Source: Paraglaciecola sp. MB-3u-78
GTDB lineage: Bacteria; Pseudomonadota; Gammaproteobacteria; Enterobacterales; Alteromonadaceae
Reading direction: 5' to 3'
Assembly (NCBI RefSeq): GCF_002835935.1
Contig: NZ_PJCF01000001.1
Coordinates: forward strand, 1 to 64,000
Length of the DNA: 64,000 bases
The notes under the pieces are model-generated. The model did not search any database and was not told the DNA's origin. It saw only the letters and a program-made list of their open reading frames with translations. A program made the translations under genes and the position numbers. Below are positions 53,990 to 62,777 of this stretch, piece after piece; position 1 is the stretch's first letter, and each line of letters starts with the position of its first letter.

Positions 53990-55198
53990 CTATACACGTT
54001 CAATAATAGTGGCAATACCCATGCCACCACCCACACAGAGCGTCGCTAAACCGTAGCGCTTATTTCGCACCTCAAGTTCATCTAACAACGTACCGAGTAT
54101 CATTGCTCCAGTAGCGCCTAAGGGATGCCCCATTGCGATTGCGCCACCATTTACGTTGATTTTGTCTGGGTCAACTTGCATCTCTTTTTGAAAACGCATC
54201 ACCACCGATGCAAACGCTTCATTTACCTCAAAAAAATCAATATCGGCAACACTAAGGCCGGCCAGTTTAAGAGCTTTGCGGGCAGCAGGAGCGGGTCCGG
54301 TTAACATGATTGTTGGGTCTGTACCGACTAACGCTGTAGACACAATGCGCGCGCGGGGTTTTAAATGATATCGATTAGCCATGTGTTGGCTACCAATTAA
54401 CAGTGCCGCAGCACCATCGACAATACATGAAGAATTACCGGGCGTGTGTACATGATTAATGCGCTCCACCGATGGGTATTTATGTTTGGCTACCGCATCA
54501 AAACCAAGCTGTCCAGGTTGTAAAAAAGACGGTTTTAGTTTCCCCAGCGTGGCCATATTGCTGTCAGCGCGGACGGTTTCGTCATGCTCAAGAATGATCA
54601 GCTTATTTCTGTCTTTGACCGCCACAATGGAACGTGAAAACGCTTTACGCTGCCAAGCATTTGCCGCCTTGAGATGAGAGTTCATCGCAAAATTATCAAC
54701 CTCTTCACGACTAAAACCGTCTAAGGTAGCAATCAAATCGGCACCAATTCCTTGCGGCATGAAACCAGTATTGATGTTAGTTTCAGGATCCATTGCCCAG
54801 GCACCACCATCACTGCCCATGGGTACTCTGGACATAGACTCGACGCCGCCAGCCACAACCAGATGCTCCCAGCCAGAACGCACCTTCATGGCAGCCATAT
54901 TGACCGCTTCAAGACCGGAGGCACAAAACCGATTGAGCGTCACACCCGCTACATCATCATCCCAACCAGCAACCATTGCCGCCGTTTTAGCAATATCAGC
55001 GCCCTGATCGCCAATTGGTGTGACACACCCAATAACTATGTCGTCCACTGAGTGGGTCTCAAATTTATTGCGTTGCTGCAAAGATATAAGCATTTGACTT
55101 AATAAAGTGACAGGTTTCACTTCGTAAAGGGATCCAGATGTTTTGCCTCTGCCCCGTGGTGTGCGGACAGCATCAAAGATGAACGCTTCAGTCGTCAT
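53990..55198 (-). CDS. Acetyl-CoA acyltransferase (thiolase)
   Basis: The 402-aa thiolase has the nucleophilic Cys in [19 protein letters not shown], a [16 protein letters not shown] block, [20 protein letters not shown] and the final [11 protein letters not shown] with the second Cys. All catalytic residues are present. It heads the operon of FadJ-type protein, acyl-CoA dehydrogenase and CoA racemase, and cleaves 3-ketoacyl-CoA. A 202-bp gap separates it from the AraC-type gene, which is transcribed in the same direction. Confidence 0.93.
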   Translation of the reverse strand: MTTEAFIFDAVRTPRGRGKTSGSLYEVKPVTLLSQMLISLQQRNKFETHSVDDIVIGCVTPIGDQGADIAKTAAMVAGWDDDVAGVTLNRFCASGLEAVNMAAMKVRSGWEHLVVAGGVESMSRVPMGSDGGAWAMDPETNINTGFMPQGIGADLIATLDGFSREEVDNFAMNSHLKAANAWQRKAFSRSIVAVKDRNKLIILEHDETVRADSNMATLGKLKPSFLQPGQLGFDAVAKHKYPSVERINHVHTPGNSSCIVDGAAALLIGSQHMANRYHLKPRARIVSTALVGTDPTIMLTGPAPAARKALKLAGLSVADIDFFEVNEAFASVVMRFQKEMQVDPDKINVNGGAIAMGHPLGATGAMILGTLLDELEVRNKRYGLATLCVGGGMGIATIIERV

Positions 55199-55400
55199 AA
55201 GTTTCTCTCTATTTGAGGTCGTAAACAGGTGGTTACCTTAGACCTACTAATGTAGGTAATACAGTAAGTAATCAGCGGCTAAAAAAACATGATGTTTATG
55301 ATCGCAAAACATGACATTTCTAATCATCTGGTTATTGGCGCTCAAGTTTTGGACATTAAAAAAGATAGAGTAGAGAAGGTAGAGAAGTCGTTGCTGTCAA

Positions 55401-56399
55401 CTATTGGTGGGAGTCACGATATGCTTTAGGGGTCAGCCCAGTCCATTTTTTGAAGGTGCGATAAAATACCGCATCTTCTGAAAAGCCCAGCTGTGAGGAT
55501 ATTTGACTAATAGACAAATCGGTATTTAATAACAACTGTATCGTACGGGATCTGCGCACTTTGTCCTTGATTTGCAGAAATTGATAACCTTCCTGCCTCA
55601 GCCTCCGAGCTAATGTGGGTGCTGAACAATTAAACGTATTTGCCACTGATTCCAGGCTAGTACTATCAAAATCATCAAGGTCACTAATATGCGTCTTAAC
55701 CCTTGCAGACCAAGTTGTTTGAGGCTCATAACGACTCAAAATATTTTCTGGCGCATTCGCCAAGAATTGACCTAGGCTGTGAGGGTCTTGTTTAATAACC
55801 CGGTTTAAATAAGATCCAGGGAAGATAATGGCATTTTGTTTGCGTTGAAAAAATACCGGGCAGTTAAACACCTCCTTGGTATGCTGTGGCCACCCATGTT
55901 CATCAAATGCAAAGTAGCATCGGTTTAACAGCAATGGGGCATCCATCAGCCAAGCTAAATAACGCCAGAAAATGGTAAACAACATGGCCACAAAATAATC
56001 ATTATTGGTACCCTGTTTTGCCTGATGATGGATCACGAAAGCAGCTTCTTCACCCTGCTCCTGCAATTCAAAATGAAACTCATCGCTCAGCAGACGGAAA
56101 AATTCAGCAATCCTTAAAATAGCGCGGCGCACATTCCCGCAATTAATAGTCGCATGGCACAGCATACGAAACGTACCAACGCGCAACGGCTTATGCGTAA
56201 AACCCATAGCCTCATCGTCAAGCTGTTCGTAGCAGGTTCTCATCAGACGAGCAAATTCAGTGGCATCAAGAAGGGCTTCTTGATCATTCAGCAACGGCGC
56301 TTCTATGCCGGCACTATATAGAAGTTTACGACGCTGAACGGGGTCAGCAATAGCGCTGAGTTGTGCGTTGACAATGATATTAGGAATTCGATGAGGCAT
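55401..56399 (-). CDS. AraC-family transcriptional regulator
   Basis: The 332-aa protein has a long N-terminal arabinose-binding-like (AraC_binding_2 type) domain and a C-terminal pair of HTH motifs: ESVANTFNCSAPTLARRLRQ and LSISQISSQLGFSEDAVFYR-TFKKWTGLTPKAYR. The organisation resembles regulators of lipid and sterol catabolism genes. It lies upstream of the beta-oxidation operon in the same direction and is the likely local activator, responding to an acyl or sterol-like effector. Confidence 0.9.
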   Translation of the reverse strand: MPHRIPNIIVNAQLSAIADPVQRRKLLYSAGIEAPLLNDQEALLDATEFARLMRTCYEQLDDEAMGFTHKPLRVGTFRMLCHATINCGNVRRAILRIAEFFRLLSDEFHFELQEQGEEAAFVIHHQAKQGTNNDYFVAMLFTIFWRYLAWLMDAPLLLNRCYFAFDEHGWPQHTKEVFNCPVFFQRKQNAIIFPGSYLNRVIKQDPHSLGQFLANAPENILSRYEPQTTWSARVKTHISDLDDFDSTSLESVANTFNCSAPTLARRLRQEGYQFLQIKDKVRRSRTIQLLLNTDLSISQISSQLGFSEDAVFYRTFKKWTGLTPKAYRDSHQ

Positions 56400-57027
56400 G
56401 CATATATTGTAACGTTAATATTAACTAATTAACTATACCCATTAGATTTAAGTGTCTTTATGTAAATAAGCACCATAAAACGCTCTTTACTCTGTAATGT
56501 CATGACAGTTAAACCTTCGACTAACGCTAGCTAATACATCTAAAACGGTACTCTAAACCTCGTTATCTTAATCATCCGTCAGTTAAATTAGCTGATTAAT
56601 CATAGATTTAAACAAATTTAAAAACGTCAATGCTACATTGGTCAAGGTATTGAAAATGAAAGCGTTCACACATTAAAAAACTCAGGACACTACCCATATC
56701 CTAAAAAACAAAACCATAAATTTCACCTTGACACCTGACTGTCGAAATTTGATCAATGTCATTATTTATGTTCACCTTACTTTTCTTAACGTTGTTCCCA
56801 TCGACATGTTAGCGACAAAGACCTCATATAATAAAAACAACGATTTTAACGTTGTTTTTATTATGATGATTTAACATGGTCTTTATTAAAAATCAGATGG
56901 TAAAATAATAACCAATTTTGAACCCATAATGCCAAAGTGAAATGGCAATCGGGGTTGCCATGTATTCAAAAATGCTGCTGGCCAAGTTCACACCCTAAGC
57001 CGAGCCACAATAATCCATCAAATAACT
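56400..57027. other. Long intergenic region with an orphan palindromic terminator
   Basis: At 56828-56842 and 56850-56864 there is a perfect 15-bp inverted repeat (ATAATAAAAACAACG and its complement) around a 7-nt loop. T-runs and A-runs flank the arms, giving a strong bidirectional terminator. No gene ends near it: to the left is the 5' side of the AraC gene, to the right the start of the SelO transcript. It may end a small RNA or an unseen short transcript. The rest has no clear coding signal. Confidence 0.55.
56828..56864. terminator. Perfect 15-bp palindromic terminator without an associated gene
   Basis: The two arms are fully complementary and give CGTTGTTTTT followed by ATTAT on the plus strand and a similar T-run on the minus strand. 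Stem length and T content make it among the best terminator-like structures in the window. Confidence 0.75.
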
Positions 57028-57186
57028 ATGGAAATGAAAATGAACCTACAGGAAAAAATTCGAAATCAGGTCACAGCAAAGACCTTCATGTTTTACATAC
57101 AAGCAAGCACCCGTTGCCGCGGTGTGGTTTTTCCAATGGGATGCTGCACAGACAATGCCTTTGGCGTTGAGTACTTTAATGTCTAA
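57028..57186 (+). CDS. Possible small upstream ORF (52 aa) overlapping the SelO start
   Basis: Three in-frame ATGs (57028, 57034, 57040) open a frame encoding [20 protein letters not shown] and [20 protein letters not shown], then [12 protein letters not shown]. It stops at TAA 57184-57186, 8 bp inside the SelO coding sequence in another frame. The ATGTCTAA overlap is typical of translational coupling. No strong ribosome-binding site is seen at its start. It could be a leader peptide or a gene remnant. Confidence 0.35.
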   Translation: MEMKMNLQEKIRNQVTAKTFMFYIQASTRCRGVVFPMGCCTDNAFGVEYFNV

Positions 57187-58909
57187 GCAACTGCCTAAGG
57201 AAACATCCACAACAATCGTGACGCTCGACCAGCTCGCAGAGTTGGCAAATTACTCCCTCATGGACACTCTTAATTGCGATCCTGATGCGAAAGCAGACGG
57301 CGTCGACCATGCTCCGCGACAAGTATTCACTGGCCATTATGTCCCGGTGAATCCAACCCCAATCGAAGACCCCGAGTATGTAGTTCATAGCAAAAGCTTT
57401 TTTCATGAACTTGGCTTCGCTGACAGTATGGCAACATCATCCGACTTCGTGCGGATGTTCTCTGGCGACATATCGCAGCTTCCAAAGCCGATGCGCAAAA
57501 TCGGTTGGGCGAGTGGCTATGCCCTTTCCATCTTCGGCAGCGAATATGTTCAGCAGTGCCCGTTCCACACCGGCAATGGATATGGAGACGGTCGCGCAGT
57601 TTCAGTGCTTGAGGCGGTGATCAAAGATAAACGCTGGGAAATGCAGCTCAAAGGTGGCGGACGGACACCATACTGCCGCGGTGCTGATGGTCGCGCGGTC
57701 TTACGGTCGAGTATCCGCGAGTTCCTTGCTCAGGATCATATGCATGCCCTAGGGGTGGAAACATCTCGGTCTCTGAGTTTGTATGTATCTAAGACTGAGA
57801 AGGTCAATCGGCCATGGTACTCCGAGGGTTCGCGCTCAAAGGATCCCGATATGTATATATCGGAGGCCGTCGCCATCTCGACCCGCGTTGCACCGTCGTT
57901 TATTCGAGTCGGTCAACTCGAGCTTTTCGGTCGCCGTGCCCGCAAAAATGCACACCCAAAGGCGATGCAAGAGCTAGAGAAAATAGTGTTGCACGCAATT
58001 GATCGCGAGTATGCTGATGTCATTGATAATACACTCACCGCAGCCGAAAAAGTGTTGTTGCTGGCGCATGAGTTCCGCAACCGCCTTACGTCCCTTGTAG
58101 CAAACTGGATCCGCGTTGGCTTTTGTCAGGGCAATTTCAACAGCGACAACTGCGCAGTAGGTGGATTCACACTTGATTACGGTCCATTCGGTTTCTGTGA
58201 TGTGTTTGACCCACACTTCCAGTCATGGACCGGTGGTGGACAACACTTCTCGTTTTTGAACCAACCCATGGCAGCACAACAAAACTTCCAAAGTTTTTGT
58301 ACGGCGTTAAGGCCATTGTTGGCGGCGCATCAAGACCCTCTGCATCAGGACTATCTGCAACAGCTTGATGAGATCCAAAATGGCTTTTCAAACGTGATGC
58401 AAGCTCAAATGGAAACCATGTGGGCTGCCAAACTTGGACTTGGGAGCTTTCACAGGGGGTTATTTAGTGAACTCGAAATCTTGATGGCGAACACGCCAGT
58501 GGATTACACCATCTTTTTCCGCGAGCTCTCAATGCTGCCTGAGAACATTGCCCCTCTCAAAAAAAGCTTCTACAAGGACTCAGAAGACATGGACCAACGC
58601 TGGTCAGAATGGCTCACAAAATGGAAATCCCTCATCGCCAGCGATTATATTGCTACCCCCCGCTCTCGGGATGAAATCTCTAGGCAGATGAAACTCGTCA
58701 ATCCAAAATATATTTTGAGAGAGTGGTTTGTTGTGCCAGCTTATCAGCAAGCAGCCGCAGGGAACTATTCTCTAGTGCGAGAACTGCAGGAAGTCATGAC
58801 ACAGCCCTACGCCGAGCAGTCGCAGGAAATCGAGGATAAATACTACAGGCTAAAACCATTTGAGTTTTTTGAACTGGGTGGAACGTCGTATTACAGTTGT
58901 TCATCGTAA
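57179..58909 (+). CDS. selO: SelO-type protein adenylyltransferase (pseudokinase)
   Basis: The 576-aa product from ATG 57179 contains the SelO hallmarks: [60 protein letters not shown] and the metal/active-site block [27 protein letters not shown]. The C-terminus is SYYSCSS, with Cys at the third-last position, where eukaryotic SelO has selenocysteine. SelO transfers AMP to protein Ser/Thr/Tyr and is linked to redox stress. Longer GTG-start frames reach 57122, but the peptide there is unlike family starts. The gene looks GC-richer than its neighbours. Confidence 0.9.
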   Translation: MSKQLPKETSTTIVTLDQLAELANYSLMDTLNCDPDAKADGVDHAPRQVFTGHYVPVNPTPIEDPEYVVHSKSFFHELGFADSMATSSDFVRMFSGDISQLPKPMRKIGWASGYALSIFGSEYVQQCPFHTGNGYGDGRAVSVLEAVIKDKRWEMQLKGGGRTPYCRGADGRAVLRSSIREFLAQDHMHALGVETSRSLSLYVSKTEKVNRPWYSEGSRSKDPDMYISEAVAISTRVAPSFIRVGQLELFGRRARKNAHPKAMQELEKIVLHAIDREYADVIDNTLTAAEKVLLLAHEFRNRLTSLVANWIRVGFCQGNFNSDNCAVGGFTLDYGPFGFCDVFDPHFQSWTGGGQHFSFLNQPMAAQQNFQSFCTALRPLLAAHQDPLHQDYLQQLDEIQNGFSNVMQAQMETMWAAKLGLGSFHRGLFSELEILMANTPVDYTIFFRELSMLPENIAPLKKSFYKDSEDMDQRWSEWLTKWKSLIASDYIATPRSRDEISRQMKLVNPKYILREWFVVPAYQQAAAGNYSLVRELQEVMTQPYAEQSQEIEDKYYRLKPFEFFELGGTSYYSCSS

Positions 58910-58935
58910 TTTTCGAAAACAGCCCGAACAAGAAA

Positions 58936-58971
58936 AGCAATGTATGCGGCCTCCCCGCGGCTTACATTGCT
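58936..58971 (+). terminator. Hairpin after selO
   Basis: AGCAATGTA (58936-58944) pairs perfectly with TACATTGCT (58963-58971), 27 bp after the stop. Extra G/C pairs can form inside. There is no T-run, so efficiency is uncertain. Confidence 0.5.
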
Positions 58972-59100
58972 AACTTTCACGCCTAAAAATCAGTCCTCAT
59001 TAAACTGAGTAGTTAAGTAAAGTTAGCCACTTTAAAATTTGAAAATGGTTAACTTATATCTAATTTATACAACCCATCTAATCAATAAAGGTAATGCACT

Positions 59101-61005
59101 TCACGCTTGCGCTATTGGTTTTACCAATCCATTGTGTTGCATAATCGCCTTAATTTCGTCGATACTTGCAGGATCATCTATAGTGGAAGGGATAACAAAC
59201 TCTTGATTTTCTGCAATCTGGCGCAACAATTTACGCAATATTTTCCCGGATCGGGTCTTTGGTAAACGTGGAACGATGAGTGTTTGCTTCAAACAGGCAA
59301 CAGCACCTATTTCTTTTCGTACCATAGCGACCAACTCAGCTTGCAGGTCTGCCTCACTGATATTCACACCATCTTTTAATAGGGTTAACCCTACGGGTAC
59401 TTGGCCTTTGATATTATCGTACACACCGATAACAGTGCATTCTGCTATGGCGTCATGGGCAGCGATAATTTCTTCCATTTCACCTGTTGATAAGCGATGA
59501 CCCGCAACATTAATCACATCGTCGGTTCGACCCATGACAAACAAATACCCGTCTTTGTCTATGTAACCCCCATCACCTGAGCAATAATAACCAGGATATT
59601 CCCTTAAGTAGCCAGCATCAAAGCGTCCAAAATCTCCCCAAATAGTGCTAAGACAACTGGGAGGCAAAGGTAATTTAATCGCAATCGCTCCTTGGGTATT
59701 CGGTGGGAGTGGCTGTCCACTTACATCGAGTATTTGTATATTAAAACCAGGCACCGGTTTGGTCGCCGAACCAGGTTTTGTAGCTAGCCTTTCAATGCCG
59801 ATTAAATTTGCAGCAATGGCCCAGCCTGTTTCTGTTTGCCACCAGTGGTCGATGACCGGTTTACCGGTTATTTGCTTGGTCCATTCATAGGTGGGTGGGT
59901 CTAGTCGCTCGCCAGCCATAAACACACTTTCTAAGCAGGATAAGTCGTACTTAGCCAGTAATTTAGCTTCAGGATCTTCTTTGCGAATAGCTCTAAAGGC
60001 GGTGGGAGCAGCAAAAATAGCTTTGACTCCATACTCTTCAATCACTCGCCAAAATGCGCTGGCATCAGGGGTTTTTACTGGCTTACCTTCATACACTATA
60101 GTAGTGCACCCATGTAACAGTGGCGCATAAACAATATATGAATGCCCCACTACCCAACCAATATCTGACGCCGCCCAAAACACATCACCCGGTTGCATAT
60201 TGTAGACTGCCGACATTGAGTATTTTAAGGCAACGGCATGGCCGCCATTATCACGAACAACACCTTTAGGTTTGCCGGTTGTTCCAGAGGTATAGAGAAT
60301 ATAAAGGGGATCTGTTCCGCTGACGCTAACACAATCTGCAGGTTGTGCTGAACCTGCGGCTTCAGCCCAATCTATATCGCGACCGTGTTGCATGCTCGCA
60401 AGGCACTGCTCACGTTGCAATAAGATAACTTGAGCAGGTTTATAAGCGGCAAGCTCAATAGCCTTATCAATCATAGGTTTGTATTCAATTATACGGTTAA
60501 CCTCGATACCGCATGACGCGGTTATCAATAGTTTGGGTTGTGCATCATCAATACGTACAGCAAGTTCGTGGGCAGAAAATCCCCCAAATACTACCGAGTG
60601 CACGGCGCCAATACGAGCCGCCGCCAGCATCGCAATAACGGCTTCGCTGATCATGGGCATATAGATAACGATTGTGTCACCCTTAACTACGCCGTTGTCT
60701 TGCAATAGGCCTGCAAAACACGCTACTTTTTCAAGTAACTCACTGTAGGTAAATTGCCTTTTTGTTGCGGTAATAGGTGAATCATAAATGAGTGCAATTT
60801 GCTCGCCACGACCTTGTGCGACATGATGATCTAAGGCCATATAACAGGTATTCATTTCGCCATCAGCAAACCATCTTTGCATACCATTGTCGTCAGTAGA
60901 TAATATTTTTTCAGGCGCTTTAAACCAAGGTAATTGTTTGGCTTTGTCGCCCCAAAATGCTGCGGGAGAGTCAATTGAGGCTTGGTATTCTGTTGCGTAA
61001 GACAT
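59101..61005 (-). CDS. prpE: Propionate-CoA ligase (PrpE-type acetyl/propionyl-CoA synthetase)
   Basis: The 634-aa ANL enzyme has the start AAFWGDKAKQLPWFKAPEKI, the P-loop YILYTSGTTGKPKGVVRD, the block DHWWQTETGWAIAA, YCSGDGGYIDKDGYLFVMGR and the C-terminal acylatable-lysine motif PKTRSGKILRKLLRQIA. The NGGHAVALKYSM stretch after the P-loop matches PrpE better than Acs. It activates propionate (and acetate less well) to the CoA ester in the cytoplasm, feeding the methylcitrate pathway. It lies divergent from the EamA transporter gene. Confidence 0.9.
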   Translation of the reverse strand: MSYATEYQASIDSPAAFWGDKAKQLPWFKAPEKILSTDDNGMQRWFADGEMNTCYMALDHHVAQGRGEQIALIYDSPITATKRQFTYSELLEKVACFAGLLQDNGVVKGDTIVIYMPMISEAVIAMLAAARIGAVHSVVFGGFSAHELAVRIDDAQPKLLITASCGIEVNRIIEYKPMIDKAIELAAYKPAQVILLQREQCLASMQHGRDIDWAEAAGSAQPADCVSVSGTDPLYILYTSGTTGKPKGVVRDNGGHAVALKYSMSAVYNMQPGDVFWAASDIGWVVGHSYIVYAPLLHGCTTIVYEGKPVKTPDASAFWRVIEEYGVKAIFAAPTAFRAIRKEDPEAKLLAKYDLSCLESVFMAGERLDPPTYEWTKQITGKPVIDHWWQTETGWAIAANLIGIERLATKPGSATKPVPGFNIQILDVSGQPLPPNTQGAIAIKLPLPPSCLSTIWGDFGRFDAGYLREYPGYYCSGDGGYIDKDGYLFVMGRTDDVINVAGHRLSTGEMEEIIAAHDAIAECTVIGVYDNIKGQVPVGLTLLKDGVNISEADLQAELVAMVRKEIGAVACLKQTLIVPRLPKTRSGKILRKLLRQIAENQEFVIPSTIDDPASIDEIKAIMQHNGLVKPIAQA

Positions 61006-61177
61006 GACCTATGTACCTTTATAAATGATTGTAGATAACGATTTTGTAAACTACTAATAGTGTCCCTACTTTCCCTTAACAATACTGCAAAGATGAAAAC
61101 GGTGATATGAGACTTCAGTCCTATGTGACGAAATTTATTTGCATGGTAGCATCACCCCATTAATATCGACTGAAACA

Positions 61178-62077
61178 ATGCCCTTGCTTGCAACATTAAA
61201 ACCCTTCTATCCTCTTATCTTTTTGCTCGTTTGGAGCGCGGGTTATGCTATGGCAAAACTAGCATTGGTATATACCCAACCATTAAATTTACTCGCATTT
61301 CGGTTTGTAGGTGCATTTTTAGCGCTCACGCCTTTAGTTATTTTGTGGCGCTTACCTATTCCTAACTTTCGAAAGTCTTACGCACTCATCGGAACGGGAT
61401 TGTTTTTACATATAGGTCATTTTGGAAGTATTTATGTCGGCATGAAGCTAGGAGCAAGTGCAAGTATTATGGCGTTGTTTGCAGCTTCACAACCAGTATT
61501 AGTGATAATAGCTAGCGCGTTATTGGCTCGAAAAATACCGGCTTGGAATATATGGGCTAGCTTGACCTTAGGATTACTAGGTGCGGCACTTATTGTTGGT
61601 GTTAATATGCAAGGTAACGAAGGGTACTTGTTAGGTGCAATCCTTGGTTTTACTGCCGTTGTTGCCTTATCAATTGGTCAGGTAATTGAAAAACAGCGCA
61701 AGTTAGGTGTACATCCTATAGTTGCTACGTGGGTGCAATATGCGTTTGCATCGGCGATTTCTATTCCATTTGCATTGGCATTTGAAGGACTTATTTTTGA
61801 AAACGCCTTGCCTTTTTGGGGAGCTATCTCCTTTTTAGTCTTCGGTAATTCGATTGTAGGCATACTGTTAATGTTCACCATGGTTCGCCAAGGTTCTATG
61901 GCAAAGGTAGCTTCGATTATGTTTATGGTGCCTGGAGTTGGAGCGCTGATTGCTTGGTTGGTTGCAGATGAAGTGCCTAAATTAATAGCCATTCCTGGAT
62001 TTATACTCGCAATGTTGGGAGCGCTATGGACGAATAGAATAGCCCATAAATCTATGCCAACACGTGCTCCACAATGA
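61178..62077 (+). CDS. EamA/DMT-superfamily transporter
   Basis: The product (about 299 aa from ATG 61178; an earlier TTG at 61139 is less likely) has ten hydrophobic segments forming two EamA repeats. The first begins YPLIFLLVWSAGYAMAKLAL, with FRFVGAFLALTPLVILW; the second contains GAILGFTAVVALSIGQVIEK and VASIMFMVPGVGALIAWLVA. Such carriers export small metabolites such as amino acids. The substrate cannot be read. It is divergent from prpE, with a 172-bp shared promoter gap. Confidence 0.9.
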   Translation: MPLLATLKPFYPLIFLLVWSAGYAMAKLALVYTQPLNLLAFRFVGAFLALTPLVILWRLPIPNFRKSYALIGTGLFLHIGHFGSIYVGMKLGASASIMALFAASQPVLVIIASALLARKIPAWNIWASLTLGLLGAALIVGVNMQGNEGYLLGAILGFTAVVALSIGQVIEKQRKLGVHPIVATWVQYAFASAISIPFALAFEGLIFENALPFWGAISFLVFGNSIVGILLMFTMVRQGSMAKVASIMFMVPGVGALIAWLVADEVPKLIAIPGFILAMLGALWTNRIAHKSMPTRAPQ

Positions 62078-62092
62078 GATAGAAATGGTTGT

Positions 62093-62767
62093 TTAAAATA
62101 AATCCTTTAATTTTGTTGTTGCTGATTTTTGCTGTACTAGAAGCAGTTCAGCAGTAGCAATAGCATCATTGAGCGCATTGTGAGCAAAATGCTTGGGCAA
62201 ATTATATTTGTGCCGTAAAGCAGAAAGTCTCAATTCTTGCGGGTCGTAAGCGATATCTCTTTGATCGAGTTTACGTTTCGCCATCGCAAGGGTATCCAAG
62301 ATCATAATTGGTGGAGACACGCCATATAATGCTAAACACGCTTGCTTTAAAAATTGTTTTTCAATTCGGGCAAAATGCACCAACATGACTTTGCCTGCTA
62401 ATGCTTTTAATAACGCTTCGACGACAGCTCGTAAAGGTTCTCCTTGAGACTTTTGTTGGTCAGTAATGTGATGAATAATCACATTATCTGCATCAAGGCG
62501 GTGTTGAGTGTTAATAATTTGATGGTAACAACTGCCTAGTTTTATTTGCCGTTTATCAATGCTTACAAATCCAACGCTAAGTAACTTGTCTGTGATGGCA
62601 TTTAACCCAGTGGTTTCAAAATCTACAGACAAAATAGGTAGGTCTGACAAACATGTTTCTTCACTAGGAAAGGGTACAGATAAAAAATCATGGAGCGCCC
62701 CTTGAGGCACTTTTTTTAAAAGCCTTTTTCTTCGGGCTTCGTAACCAAATAGACTATTGAGTAACAA
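62093..62767 (-). CDS. DnaQ-like 3'-5' exonuclease (DEDDh type)
   Basis: TTG at 62767 has AGGGGGA 7-8 nt upstream and follows the stop of the CBS/DUF294 gene, so it is preferred over an ATG at 62833 that would overlap that gene by 56 bp. The 224-aa product has the DEDD signature: LSVDFETTGLNAITDKLLSV (Asp, Glu), HFARIEKQFLKQACL, and a final HFAHNALNDAIATAELLLVQ (His, Asp). It resembles exonucleases encoded next to DUF294 nucleotidyltransferases in many proteobacteria. Its substrate is unknown; a role in nucleotide or tRNA/RNA turnover is possible. Confidence 0.85.
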   Translation of the reverse strand: MLLNSLFGYEARRKRLLKKVPQGALHDFLSVPFPSEETCLSDLPILSVDFETTGLNAITDKLLSVGFVSIDKRQIKLGSCYHQIINTQHRLDADNVIIHHITDQQKSQGEPLRAVVEALLKALAGKVMLVHFARIEKQFLKQACLALYGVSPPIMILDTLAMAKRKLDQRDIAYDPQELRLSALRHKYNLPKHFAHNALNDAIATAELLLVQQKSATTKLKDLF

Positions 62768-62777
62768 AGTAATCCCC

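Noticed and set aside
57122-57178. N-terminal extension of SelO from GTG 57122
   Set aside because: The extra residues are unlike SelO starts and overlap the short upstream frame; ATG 57179 is the better start.
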